Part shown: one piece after another, positions 44,465 through 53,450 of the stretch
Layout: each line of letters begins with the position of its first letter
Numbering within the stretch: position 1 is the stretch's first letter
From: Sphingobacterium gobiense
GTDB lineage: Bacteria > Bacteroidota > Bacteroidia > Sphingobacteriales > Sphingobacteriaceae
Direction of reading: 5' to 3'
NCBI RefSeq assembly: GCF_002980575.1
Contig: NZ_PVBS01000001.1
Span: 682,001 to 746,000 of the forward strand
DNA length: 64,000 nt
Notes under the pieces: model-generated
What the model was told of the DNA's origin: nothing
What the model saw: only the letters and a program-made list of their open reading frames with translations
Databases searched by the model: none
Made by a program: the position numbers and the translations under genes

Positions 44465-45856
44465 TTACTGATACCCCAGTAGCTTCATCACTTGCTTGGA
44501 GTTCTGCTCTTCCCCAAATACCTCAAAATTGAACGTCTCGTCTCGATTTCTACGAACGAGGACGTGTTTCGGTGAAGGAAGCAGGCAATGGTGAATGCCA
44601 CCATATCCACTAAGCACATCTTGATAAGCACCCGTGTGAAAGAAACCCAAGTATTGCACTTTACGTGTTTTGGGCATAAAGATAGAATCCATGTGTGCCT
44701 CTTGGCTATAATAATCTTGGCCATCACAGGTAATACCTCCCAGATTCACCCTTTCGTATTCGAAATCCCAGTTATTTATTGGCAGGAGTATATATTTCTG
44801 ATTCAATGCCCATACATCGGGTAGGTTGGTAATAAAAGATCCATCAATCATAAACCATTTTTCCCTATCGTTCTGCAGTTTACGGCCGAGGACCTTATAC
44901 AGAATACCCGATGCTTCGGCTACTGTATATTTTCCGAATTCGGTGATGATATCCGGTTCCATCACTTCGTGATGGGCGCAGATTTGCTTAATACGATTAA
45001 CAATTTCATTCACCATATATTCGTAATCAAAATCGTGTACCAACGAATCTTTGAACGGCATCCCGCCACCGATATCCAAGGTATCAAGATCTGGATTTAC
45101 TTTTTTGAATTTGCAATATAAAGTCACATATTTCTCCAGCTCGTTCCAGTAATAGGGCGTATCAGAAATACCGGAATTGATAAAGAAGTGCAGCAGTTTT
45201 ACTTTGAAATTGGGGTTGTCTGCAATCTTGTTGTTGTAGAAATCAATCACATCTTCCGAACGGATACCTAATCGCGAGGTATAAAATTGGGCATCGGGCT
45301 GCTCCTCCGACGCGATACGAACCCCCAAAGCACAAGGTTCGTCCAGTTCAATTTCGTCATCATAAAGATTAAACTCTTCTTTATTGTCCAAGACAGGGAT
45401 AATATTGGTATACCCATCATGTATCATATCGATGATATACTGTTTATATTGATAGGTTTTGAACCCGTTACAGATCACGGTAATATCCTTGGACACGGTT
45501 CCGGCACGTTCCAATGAATCAATCATCGGCATATCGAAAGCAGATGACGTTTCGAGGTGAATGTCGTTCTTTAGCGCTTCTTCAACAATATGTTTAAAAT
45601 GCGAGGATTTTGTACAATAGCAATATTTGTACGATCCCCGGTAGTCATTTTTTAAAATCGCTGTTTGAAATAAGATTTTCGCCTGCTGAATTTTTTTACT
45701 GACGATAGGTACATAGGTAAAACGTAAAGGCGTGCCATATGTTTCTATCATCTCCATCAAATTCAAATCATGAAAATACAATTCGTCGTCGATAATCTCG
45801 AATCCGTCTTGCGGAAAACCAACACTTAAGTCAAGAAATTCCTGATAGCTTTGCAT
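44465..45856 (-). CDS. arginine decarboxylase, short PLP fold-type III form
   Basis: 463 aa. Fold-type III (alanine racemase-like) decarboxylase: TYGTPLRFTYVPIV opening; the PLP lysine candidate in YKYCYCTKSSHFKH; LDIGGGMPF (glycine loop for phosphate); EFGKYTVAEASG; catalytic Cys region GGITCDGQDYY. The Bacteroidota version is annotated as arginine decarboxylase, feeding agmatine and polyamine synthesis; arginine specificity is inferred from family knowledge and from the neighbouring argS. A perfect -7 box precedes it. Confidence 0.85.
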   Translation of the reverse strand: MQSYQEFLDLSVGFPQDGFEIIDDELYFHDLNLMEMIETYGTPLRFTYVPIVSKKIQQAKILFQTAILKNDYRGSYKYCYCTKSSHFKHIVEEALKNDIHLETSSAFDMPMIDSLERAGTVSKDITVICNGFKTYQYKQYIIDMIHDGYTNIIPVLDNKEEFNLYDDEIELDEPCALGVRIASEEQPDAQFYTSRLGIRSEDVIDFYNNKIADNPNFKVKLLHFFINSGISDTPYYWNELEKYVTLYCKFKKVNPDLDTLDIGGGMPFKDSLVHDFDYEYMVNEIVNRIKQICAHHEVMEPDIITEFGKYTVAEASGILYKVLGRKLQNDREKWFMIDGSFITNLPDVWALNQKYILLPINNWDFEYERVNLGGITCDGQDYYSQEAHMDSIFMPKTRKVQYLGFFHTGAYQDVLSGYGGIHHCLLPSPKHVLVRRNRDETFNFEVFGEEQNSKQVMKLLGYQ

Positions 45857-45872
45857 TTTTTATTATTTTTGG

Positions 45873-45880
45873 CAAAGATA
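45873..45880 (-). promoter_or_regulatory. -7 promoter box of the arginine decarboxylase gene
   Basis: The minus strand reads TATCTTTG, a perfect TAnnTTTG, 16 nt upstream of the ATG at 45856. Confidence 0.6.
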
Positions 45881-45965
45881 TACTTTCATGATGAATACCT
45901 TACTATAGAGGTTTATATTTTTCCAATTCATTATCAGAAAGTTATAAAAATTACGAAATAATTAC

Positions 45966-47750
45966 ATGGCTAATTCTATACAAGAGACTTTAATTGCACA
46001 GACGATTAAAGCAGTACAGGAACTTTATAAAGCGGATATTCCTGAATCGCAGGTAACTTTGCAGGAAACCAGAAAAGAGTTTGAAGGGCATATCACTGTA
46101 GTCGTTTTTCCTGTGACACGTTTCTCTAAAAAATCACCGGAACAAACTGGGAATGATATCGGAGACTTCCTTCAACGTACTGTGCCCGCTATATCTGCTT
46201 TTAACGTAATTAAGGGCTTCTTAAATATCAGCTTCGCCGATCAGTATTGGGTAGGGTTGGTTAACACGAAGTTGATAGATACATCTTTTGGCATATTCCC
46301 TTCGAATGGAAAAAAACTGATGGTGGAATATAGCTCGCCGAATACCAATAAACCCCTTCATTTAGGACATATCCGAAACAACTTATTAGGGTACTCCGTT
46401 TCAGAGATTTTAAAGGCTTATGGCTATGATGTCGTAAAAGCCAATCTTGTCAACGACCGCGGTATCCATATCTGTAAGTCGATGCTTGCCTGGCAGAAAT
46501 ACGGAAATGGGGAAACACCTACATTATCAGGGCTGAAAGGTGATCATCTGGTAGGTAAATACTATGTTGTCTTCGATAAAGAATACAAAAAGGAAATTGA
46601 CACACTGAAAGCGCAGGGACAGACAGAAGAGGAAGCGAAGAAAAATGCACCCTTAATAAAAGAAGCGCAAGCGATGCTCCAAAAGTGGGAAGCTGGTGAG
46701 GAGGAGGTTATCGAATTATGGAAGACGATGAACGGATGGGTATACGAAGGGTTTGAGAGAACTTATAAACAGCTGGGAGTAGATTTTGACAAGTTTTATT
46801 ATGAATCGAACACGTATCTGCTAGGAAAGGATATCATTCAGGAAGGATTAGATAGCGGTGTCTTCTTTCGAAAAGAGGACAATTCGGTGTGGATTGATTT
46901 AACGGATGAGGGGTTAGATGAGAAACTGGTGTTACGAGGTGATGGTACATCGGTGTACATTACGCAGGACCTGGGAACAGCACAGCTCAAATATGACGAA
47001 TTTAAGATGGAAGAATCTATCTACGTCGTAGGAAATGAGCAGGATTATCATTTTAAGGTGTTGTTCTTAATTTTAAAGAAATTAGGAAAGCCTTGGGCAG
47101 AAGGACTCTTCCATTTATCGTATGGTATGGTCGATCTGCCGTCGGGCAAGATGAAATCGAGAGAGGGAACGGTTGTCGATGCGGACGACCTGATGACAGA
47201 AATGATCGCAACCGCTAAAGCGCGTACCGAAGAATTGGGAAAAACCGAAGGACTGGATGAAGAGGAAAAATCTTCATTGTATAATACCATCGGCATGGGC
47301 GCTTTAAAATACTTTTTGTTGAAGGTAGATCCTAAGAAACGTTTGCTTTTCGATCCGAATGAATCCGTCGATTTTCAAGGACATACGGGGCCGTTTATCC
47401 AATATACACATGCGCGTATTAAATCGGTTTTGCGTAAAGCATCTTATGATAAATCGCTAGCGTTGGGCAACCCAACGGATCTCTCTGTTTATGAACAGGA
47501 TTTAATACAAGCTTTAAGTAGATTTCCGGAAGTATTGGAAGCTTCAGCGAAGGAATTTTCGCCGGCCCAGTTGGCCAACTATGCCTATGAGCTTGCGAAG
47601 CTCTATAATAAGTTTTATCATGAAGAAAGCATCATAAAAGCTGAGGATAATACGGTCAAGAATTTCCGTTTACACTTGTCGGCGATAGCAGCGCGGATTA
47701 TTTCGGAAAGTATGCGGTTGTTAGGCATTGAGGTGCCGGAGAGAATGTAG
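45966..47750 (+). CDS. argS: arginine--tRNA ligase
   Basis: 594 aa, the usual length. Class Ia synthetase: N-terminal Add1 domain (ESQVTLQETRKEFEGHITVV), HIGH motif in NKPLHLGHIRNNLLG, LVNDRGIHICKSM, the KMSKS-equivalent KMKSREGTVVD, and a C-terminal anticodon-binding DALR domain (TGPFIQYTHARIKSVLRKA, YEL AKLYNKFYHEESI). It charges tRNA-Arg; a tRNA-Arg gene lies 5.5 kb upstream. Divergent from the arginine decarboxylase gene. Confidence 0.97.
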   Translation: MANSIQETLIAQTIKAVQELYKADIPESQVTLQETRKEFEGHITVVVFPVTRFSKKSPEQTGNDIGDFLQRTVPAISAFNVIKGFLNISFADQYWVGLVNTKLIDTSFGIFPSNGKKLMVEYSSPNTNKPLHLGHIRNNLLGYSVSEILKAYGYDVVKANLVNDRGIHICKSMLAWQKYGNGETPTLSGLKGDHLVGKYYVVFDKEYKKEIDTLKAQGQTEEEAKKNAPLIKEAQAMLQKWEAGEEEVIELWKTMNGWVYEGFERTYKQLGVDFDKFYYESNTYLLGKDIIQEGLDSGVFFRKEDNSVWIDLTDEGLDEKLVLRGDGTSVYITQDLGTAQLKYDEFKMEESIYVVGNEQDYHFKVLFLILKKLGKPWAEGLFHLSYGMVDLPSGKMKSREGTVVDADDLMTEMIATAKARTEELGKTEGLDEEEKSSLYNTIGMGALKYFLLKVDPKKRLLFDPNESVDFQGHTGPFIQYTHARIKSVLRKASYDKSLALGNPTDLSVYEQDLIQALSRFPEVLEASAKEFSPAQLANYAYELAKLYNKFYHEESIIKAEDNTVKNFRLHLSAIAARIISESMRLLGIEVPERM

Positions 47751-47758
47751 GTTTTTCT

Positions 47759-47865
47759 TTTCTTTTTCTCCGCGAAAAAGAAACAAAAAGCTCGCCGCTG
47801 GGAATCTTTGCATAAGGGTGAGGTGCAAAGGCAAGTTTTTACAGATGCAAAGTTTCCAAGGCGGC
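47759..47865. repeat. structured intergenic element with inverted repeats
   Basis: Three nested hairpins in the space between argS and the oxidoreductase gene. TTTCTTTTTC (47759-47768) pairs with GAAAAAGAAA (47774-47783), a perfect 10-bp stem just after the argS stop. GCCGCTGGGAATCTTTGCA (47794-47812) pairs imperfectly with TGCAAAGTTTCCAAGGCGGC (47846-47865), with an inner CTTTGCA/TGCAAAG alternative. The element looks like a dispersed non-coding repeat (REP-like) or a leader structure, and may also end argS transcription. Confidence 0.6.
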
Positions 47866-47914
47866 ATTTAGTGTTAATAAAGGGTACAACAAATTGACTA
47901 TAAATCAAAATATT

Positions 47915-49003
47915 ATGGAATCTATGCAAACCAAATATAAAATAGGTTTAATCGGCTTTTCAATAGGTGGGCAGGTATTTCATGCGCCTTTTATAGCAGG
48001 AAATCCGTCACTTGAGCTTTATAAAGTAACCGCTAGAAAACCTGAACAGCAACAAGTTTTATCGAATAAGTACCCGTCGGCTATCGCGGTGCAAACGGTA
48101 GATGAAATTATCGATGATCCACGGGTGGATATTGTTGTGGTGGCAACTTCTAATGATGTGCATTACCCATTGACAAAAAGAGCGCTGGAAGCCGGGAAGC
48201 ATGTCGTGGTAGAAAAGCCATTCACCAATACGACAGCGGAAGCGGATGAATTGATAGCGTTAGCCAAACAGAAAGGACGGATATTAACGGTTCATCATAA
48301 TGCTAGGTTTCATTCTGACTTTAAGACGGTTAAAAAGATTATCGAAAGCAAGAGATTAGGACCGGTCGTTAACTACCAGGCGCGTTTTGATCGTTTTAGA
48401 AACTTTCTGCGGGAGGGTGCGTGGCGGGAGCAAGATTTGCCGGGTTCTGGTATTCATTATGATTTAGGAGCCCATCTAATAGATCAGGCCCTGCAACTTT
48501 TTGGAAGACCCGATGCTGTTTTTGCCGATTTACGAAAGCAGCGAGAACACGCCAAAGCAGTGGATGATTTTGAGTTTATATTAAGTTATCCAACACGTAA
48601 GGTATCTTTATTTGGGCAGATGCTTGCAAAAGAACCCACTCCTCGGTTTGCGTTGTACGGTTTAAAGGGTTCGTTCGTAAAGCCAGGAGTAGATCCGCAG
48701 GAAGCGCTATTGCGTAATGGTGTATTACCGCACGAAGAACCAAACTGGGGGGAGGAGTCGGAGCATACCTATGGCATATTGAATATCGTCGAAAACAGAC
48801 AGGATATACGGGAAACTATTCCCAGTGAAACGGGAACAGGTCAGGATTTTTATAAAAATTTGGTAGCGGTATTACATGATAAAAGTGAGTTAATTGTTAC
48901 ACCGGAGCAGGCACGTGATGTTATCCGTATTCTAGAAGCAGCAGAACAATCTTGGAAAGAACAGCGAGTTATTCCCCTTAGGGACCAATTGATAGCGTAT
49001 TAA
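47915..49003 (+). CDS. Gfo/Idh/MocA-family oxidoreductase
   Basis: 362 aa from the ATG at 47915 (MESMQTK; a second ATG three codons on is also possible). Rossmann start KIGLIGFSIGGQVFHAPFI with the glycine-rich loop, PEQQQVLSNKYPSAIAVQTV, the EKPFTNTTAEADEL motif (EKP), and the substrate-domain GSGIHYDLGAHLIDQAL with conserved His. It oxidises or reduces sugars or related polyols with NAD(P); the substrate is unknown. It overlaps the next gene by one base (TAATG). Confidence 0.92.
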   Translation: MESMQTKYKIGLIGFSIGGQVFHAPFIAGNPSLELYKVTARKPEQQQVLSNKYPSAIAVQTVDEIIDDPRVDIVVVATSNDVHYPLTKRALEAGKHVVVEKPFTNTTAEADELIALAKQKGRILTVHHNARFHSDFKTVKKIIESKRLGPVVNYQARFDRFRNFLREGAWREQDLPGSGIHYDLGAHLIDQALQLFGRPDAVFADLRKQREHAKAVDDFEFILSYPTRKVSLFGQMLAKEPTPRFALYGLKGSFVKPGVDPQEALLRNGVLPHEEPNWGEESEHTYGILNIVENRQDIRETIPSETGTGQDFYKNLVAVLHDKSELIVTPEQARDVIRILEAAEQSWKEQRVIPLRDQLIAY

Positions 49004-50196
49004 TGGATTACGATGCGATCATAATCGGTGGAGGAGCTTGCGGGTTGATGTGTGCGGTACAGGCGGGACTGTTAGGCAAACGCACATTGGTTCTGGAAAA
49101 AAATGACAGAGCTGGCGCAAAGATATTAATTTCGGGAGGTGGACGCTGTAATTTCACCAATTTATATACCGCACCGGAAAATTTTATTACGGAAAACCCT
49201 CATTTTTTGCACACTGCTCTTTCGCGATGGACGGTAGACGATACGATTTCTTTTTTTGAGAATTTCGGTGAAATTCAAGGTCAGGAAAAAACACTCGGCC
49301 AACTTTTTCCAAAGTCGAATAAAGCAAAAGATGTTGTCGCTGTATTCACGAAACTGATGTATGATACCGGACAGGACATTTGGCTGCAAACCGAGGTTAA
49401 ATCTGTCGAGAAACAGGAAGAAGGGTATCTAGTGTCCTTTGTACGACAGGGAAACGAGCAACAGCTTTTTTGTAAGAATGTCGTTTTTGCTTCCGGAGGT
49501 TTACCTGTCGCTAAACTAGGTGCTTCGGATTTTGCTATAAGGTCGGCTCGTCAATTGGGCTTATCCATCGTGGAAACGGCACCGGCACTTGTTCCGCTGA
49601 CTATAACAGGAAAGGATGCGCCATGGTATGCATCTTTAGCTGGGAGCAGCGTCTTTGCCCGTGTCTACAACAACAGAATCAGTTTTGAAGAGAACATACT
49701 TTTTACCCACTGGGGATTGAGCGGCCCGGCTATATTACAGATATCGTCTTATTGGCGCGCCGGCGAAATGTTTACTATAGATCTGTTGCCTAAATTCCGT
49801 TTGAATGAACTGATCAAAAATGAACGGACGGCAGGAGGGAAGCGGACTGTCGGACAATTGCTGAACGATTATTTTACTAGAAAAATGGTAGAAGCCCTAG
49901 GAAAATATCTTCCGATCGATCGGAAGATTGCCTCGCTCAGTAAGGCCGGCGCTAAATTAATCTATGATACGATACATGAATTTAGGGTAAAACCAGCAGG
50001 TGATAAAGGCTATGATAAAGCGGAGGTGATGCGAGGTGGTGTGTCGACGGATGAGCTTAACCCGCGTACGCTAGAAGCAAAAAAACAGCCGGGGCTTTAT
50101 TTTGGCGGTGAAGCAGTAGATGTTACTGGATGGCTTGGAGGCTATAACTTTCAATGGGCTTGGGCTTCGGGATATTTGATTGCTCAGAACCTATAG
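49003..50196 (+). CDS. BaiN/HI0933-like FAD-dependent oxidoreductase
   Basis: 397 aa. The dinucleotide-binding start DAIIIGGGACGLMCAVQAGL, then VLEKNDRAGAKILISGGGRC-type block with SGGGRCNFTN, VFASGGLPVAKLGASDFAI, and the C-terminal GGEAVDVTGWLGGYNFQWAW typical of the HI0933/BaiN family. Members reduce or dehydrate unknown substrates (BaiN acts on bile acids); here the role is unknown. Translationally coupled to the upstream Gfo/Idh gene (stop and start overlap), so the two may share a pathway. Confidence 0.92.
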   Translation: MDYDAIIIGGGACGLMCAVQAGLLGKRTLVLEKNDRAGAKILISGGGRCNFTNLYTAPENFITENPHFLHTALSRWTVDDTISFFENFGEIQGQEKTLGQLFPKSNKAKDVVAVFTKLMYDTGQDIWLQTEVKSVEKQEEGYLVSFVRQGNEQQLFCKNVVFASGGLPVAKLGASDFAIRSARQLGLSIVETAPALVPLTITGKDAPWYASLAGSSVFARVYNNRISFEENILFTHWGLSGPAILQISSYWRAGEMFTIDLLPKFRLNELIKNERTAGGKRTVGQLLNDYFTRKMVEALGKYLPIDRKIASLSKAGAKLIYDTIHEFRVKPAGDKGYDKAEVMRGGVSTDELNPRTLEAKKQPGLYFGGEAVDVTGWLGGYNFQWAWASGYLIAQNL

Positions 50197-50264
50197 GAAG
50201 TGAATTAATTCCGCCACCGCTTCAAGGATGGGTGGTTTTTCCCCGCAACCTCATATAATTTTCG

Positions 50265-50272
50265 TAACTTTG
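50265..50272 (+). promoter_or_regulatory. -7 promoter box for RNase P RNA
   Basis: TAACTTTG is a perfect TAnnTTTG ending 5 nt before the predicted RNA 5' end at 50277. A clear TTG is missing at the expected upstream spacing. Confidence 0.65.
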
Positions 50273-50276
50273 CATC

Positions 50277-50670
50277 GAAGCAAACTGGTTCTATCGCTGT
50301 CGCATCTTCGGATGGGAGAGAGGAAAGTCCGGGCAACATAGAGCAACACGCTTCCTAACGGGAAGGCTCTTACGTAAGTAGGAGACAGAAAGTGCCACAG
50401 AAAATATACCGCTCCGACTTGTCGGAGTAAGGGTGAAAACGTGAGGTAAGAGCTCACGGTCTTGCATGGCGACATGCATTGCGGTAAACCTCGTGTGTTG
50501 AAAGACCAAATAGGTTACGAAACTTGAAGGCTGCTCGTCTTCTTCCGACCTTTCGGAATTCGTAATGGGTAGGTTGATCGAGCTTGTGTGCAAATGCAAG
50601 CCTAGATAAATGATAGAAATCCACTCGCTTTAAGCGATGGATACAGAACCCGGCTTACAAGGTTTGCTTC
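50277..50670 (+). ncRNA. rnpB: RNase P RNA (class A)
   Basis: About 394 nt. P1 is formed by GAAGCAAAC (50277-50285) and GTTTGCTTC (50662-50670), a perfect 9-bp closing helix. Universally conserved segments in order: GAGGAAAGTCCGGGC, AGAAAGTGCCACAGAAAATA, GGGTGAAAACGTGAGGTAAG, GAGCTCAC and ACAGAACCCGGCTTAC. It is the catalytic RNA that trims tRNA 5' ends. The start fits the promoter box at 50265. Confidence 0.95.
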
Positions 50671-50712
50671 TTTTATAAAATAGATAGTTTATTCACCAAG
50701 ATAAATACATAT

Positions 50713-52098
50713 ATGACAACAATCTTAATCATCGACGACGAACGCCCCATAAGAAGCTCGCTACGCGATATTTTGGAATATGAAGATTATAAGGTGCTGG
50801 ATGTCGATAATGGATTTGATGGCTTAGCTATTCTGAAAAAGGAAAAAGTAGACCTAGTTCTATGTGATATCAAAATGAACAAAATGGACGGCATGGAGGT
50901 TTTGACGGAGGCGCAAGGTATCTGTGATACGCCATTCATCATGATTTCCGGTCACGGCACTATTGAGACTGCGGTAGAAGCTGCTCGAAAGGGCGCTTTT
51001 GATTTTTTGGAAAAACCGCTTGATCTTAATAGATTGTTGATTACTGTTCGTAATGCCCTTGAAAAAGGAGTTTTGGTCAAGGAAACCAAAGTTCTGAAGA
51101 AAAAAGTTTCCAAAACAAAGGAAATACTGGGAGTATCTGCAACGATCAGCCTTATAAAAGAAACAATAGATCGCGTGGCTCCCACAGAAGCACGTGTTTT
51201 GATAACTGGAGAAAACGGCTCGGGAAAGGAATTGGTCGCGCACTGGCTTCATGAAAAATCTGCTCGCGCGAACTCACCTTTAGTAGAGGTCAACTGCGCG
51301 GCAATCCCATCGGAATTGATAGAGTCCGAATTGTTTGGGCATGAAAAAGGCTCCTTTACGTCTGCCGTAAAGCAGCGCATCGGAAAATTTGAGCAGGCCA
51401 ACGGAGGAACTTTATTTTTGGATGAAATTGGTGATATGAGTCTTTCTGCACAAGCGAAAGTACTGCGCGCACTTCAGGAAAACAAAATAACACGGGTAGG
51501 AGGAGAAAAAGAAATTGATGTAAATGTCCGTGTAATTGCCGCGACAAATAAAGATTTGCTAAAAGAGATAGAAGATGGCAATTTCCGTATGGACCTCTAT
51601 CACCGTTTAAGTGTAATCTTGATTCATGTACCACCTCTTAAAGAACGGGTTTCTGATATTCCGATTATTGCGTCTAATTTTTGTGAGGAAATATGCGGAG
51701 GGTATAATACGCCTACTAAGGAAATTACTGAAGGAGCAATGCAAGCGTTACAGGCTTTGCCATGGACTGGAAATATCCGCGAATTGCGGAACATGATTGA
51801 ACGTTTAATTATTCTGAGTGATAAAAAGATTACCGAAAAGGAAGTATCTTTGTACGCAAACCCATCGAATGGCAATCTAACCATTGGGAATAACGCCGGT
51901 TCAAAAAAGGAAGAAATGCTTAATTTTGATAAATTTGAGTCTTTCCAAGATTTTAAGGATTACGCGGAAAAGGAATTTATCAATTTTAAATTGGATAAGA
52001 ATGGGTGGAACGTTTCAAAAACTGCCGATGATATCGGAATACAACGCAGCCACTTATATCATAAAATTGAAAAGTTTGGGTTGAAACGTTCGGAATAA
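50713..52098 (+). CDS. sigma-54-dependent response regulator (NtrC/NtrX type)
   Basis: 461 aa: receiver domain at 1-120 (IIDDERPIRSSLRDIL; phospho-Asp in VLCDIKMNKMDGMEVL; Lys in LEKPLD), an AAA+ sigma-54 activator domain at about 140-375 (Walker A ITGENGSGKELVAHWLH, ESELFGHEKGSFTSAVKQ, Walker B GGTLFLDEIGDMS, sensor ALQALPWTGNIRELRNMIE), and a C-terminal Fis-type HTH (NGWNVSKTADDIGIQRSHLY). The sigma-54 contact loop is GSFTSA instead of GAFTGA. No histidine kinase is adjacent. Its target genes are unknown. Confidence 0.92.
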   Translation: MTTILIIDDERPIRSSLRDILEYEDYKVLDVDNGFDGLAILKKEKVDLVLCDIKMNKMDGMEVLTEAQGICDTPFIMISGHGTIETAVEAARKGAFDFLEKPLDLNRLLITVRNALEKGVLVKETKVLKKKVSKTKEILGVSATISLIKETIDRVAPTEARVLITGENGSGKELVAHWLHEKSARANSPLVEVNCAAIPSELIESELFGHEKGSFTSAVKQRIGKFEQANGGTLFLDEIGDMSLSAQAKVLRALQENKITRVGGEKEIDVNVRVIAATNKDLLKEIEDGNFRMDLYHRLSVILIHVPPLKERVSDIPIIASNFCEEICGGYNTPTKEITEGAMQALQALPWTGNIRELRNMIERLIILSDKKITEKEVSLYANPSNGNLTIGNNAGSKKEEMLNFDKFESFQDFKDYAEKEFINFKLDKNGWNVSKTADDIGIQRSHLYHKIEKFGLKRSE

Positions 52099-52147
52099 TG
52101 AATAGCAGAAACTATGGACATATTAACCCATCGTTTCTACTATTCAT
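52098..52147. terminator. convergent-gene hairpin, possible bidirectional terminator
   Basis: ATGAATAGCAGAAAC (52098-52112) pairs with GTTTCTACTATTCAT (52133-52147), a 15-bp stem with one mismatch. It lies between the response regulator and the convergent 60-aa gene and overlaps the stop codon of the latter. T-runs are weak (GAATTTTCG on the plus strand). Confidence 0.5.
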
Positions 52148-52322
52148 TGAATTTTCGTTTTTGCCTTCTGTAAAGTACAATAATAATAAGTAGAAGAATA
52201 ATTGCCCCCACAATAATCGCTGCTGTGGATGATGTTTCTTCTCCTTCCGTATTTATATGTTGTTCTGCTCTTGCAAGTAACGTGAAATAGCTAAATAAAA
52301 TAATAAACCCCACTTTTCTCAT
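52140..52322 (-). CDS. small membrane protein with signal peptide
   Basis: 60 aa. N-terminal signal-like segment (FIILFSYFTLLARAEQ), a short polar stretch (HINTEGEETSS) and one transmembrane helix (TAAIIVGAIILLLIIIVLYR) followed by a basic tail RRQKRKF. Topology: periplasmic loop and cytoplasmic tail. The look is that of the small membrane proteins common in Bacteroidota; the function is unknown. Confidence 0.6.
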   Translation of the reverse strand: MRKVGFIILFSYFTLLARAEQHINTEGEETSSTAAIIVGAIILLLIIIVLYRRQKRKFNE

Positions 52323-52517
52323 AACTTAAATATTTAAAAAACACAATTAACGTAATCTAATGTTTCCGTACACAAATAACAAATGTGTTCGTTGCAAATA
52401 TGGGTTGTTTTTTGTTAAAATATGTTAAATAAGTGTTAAAGTCGTTTTATTTTTTTGTTCGCTTTACCATTAACTTCTTTGGAAATAAACACTAATCCGT
52501 TCAAGCGACTAAATATC

Positions 52518-53360
52518 TTAAGTTGATGGGCTATGGATTAATTCTTGCGCTTCAGTTAAAATACGCTTTTTTTGTTGCCGATTAGTTTGTAAATACTCGA
52601 GGTACTCGGGATTTTGTACTAAATCGCGGACGAGTATACAACCGTTTTTGAGCAGCAGGTTTTTCTCTACACCATTTAGATTCGTTAAACAGGTTACAGG
52701 ATACAGTTCTAAGTTATCTACTTGATGCTTAATGTTATTATGAACGGGGTAGTCCCAAGCCAACATATTTAATTTATAATACTCTCCAAAACTGATGGAG
52801 TCAGCGGTGAGATAAGCATTCGTTACCAGCCAACCGCCCGTGAATTGTCGGGCTGTCTCAAAAAAAGAAAAGGACAGGCCTTTCAGATCTTTTACCCTAG
52901 AGAGGAAATACATTGGAGTGGTTACAGAAATTTTCGCGTCCACGTCATTCCGGAATTTGCATTCTATCGCCAGCATCGCATCTCCCTTTGTAGCTATAAC
53001 ATCGATTTCGTGTGTTACGGCATGTCCCTGTACTGTTTTTCCGGTGATAGTATTATAGCCGGCATTGGCAAACACCTTCCCAATCCATTTCTCAAAATAG
53101 AAACCCTCCGGTCCTAAATCGCGGAGGGCCTTTTTCAACGAGTACCGTGCTGCGTATGAATCTCGAAAATCTTTTAGTAAATCAAAGGCTAATTCATAAA
53201 GTTCGCGTGTAGTGATACCCTCATATAGGCGAGGTTGTATGCGCTGGAAAACCCTATCGACCTCGTCTTCCGAGGCTTCAGATTTGGATAGGGAATATCT
53301 TAATTTATTTGGTTCGAAAGGAACTAGTTCTCCCGAATGTTTCTGTACGTGGATCGTCAT
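52518..53360 (-). CDS. ATP-cone domain fused to Mrr-like restriction endonuclease
   Basis: 280 aa. Residues 1-90 form an ATP-cone (HVQKHSGELVPFEPNKLRYS, then LYEGITTRELYELAFDLLK). The next part has a PD-(D/E)xK nuclease core: HEIDVIATKGDAMLAIECKF contains the Asp and the ExK pair, preceded by GKVFANAGYNTITGKTVQG as in Mrr-type enzymes. Its C-terminal 80 residues are helical, with VEKNLLLKNGCILVRDLVQ. The ATP-cone normally senses nucleotides in ribonucleotide reductase or NrdR, so this may be a nucleotide-gated nuclease. No methyltransferase or other defence gene lies beside it. Confidence 0.8.
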   Translation of the reverse strand: MTIHVQKHSGELVPFEPNKLRYSLSKSEASEDEVDRVFQRIQPRLYEGITTRELYELAFDLLKDFRDSYAARYSLKKALRDLGPEGFYFEKWIGKVFANAGYNTITGKTVQGHAVTHEIDVIATKGDAMLAIECKFRNDVDAKISVTTPMYFLSRVKDLKGLSFSFFETARQFTGGWLVTNAYLTADSISFGEYYKLNMLAWDYPVHNNIKHQVDNLELYPVTCLTNLNGVEKNLLLKNGCILVRDLVQNPEYLEYLQTNRQQKKRILTEAQELIHSPST

Positions 53361-53450
53361 TGTATTTGTTTGGGTGTCAAAAAGTACAATTTTTTATATA
53401 AACAGCAAAACATTTTAAACAAATAGTTTGTTTTATCTAAAAATTGAGTT

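Noticed and set aside
52518..53360. Part of a classical restriction-modification or defence island
   Set aside because: No methyltransferase, specificity subunit or other defence gene lies next to it; the neighbours are a regulator, small membrane proteins and the pst operon.
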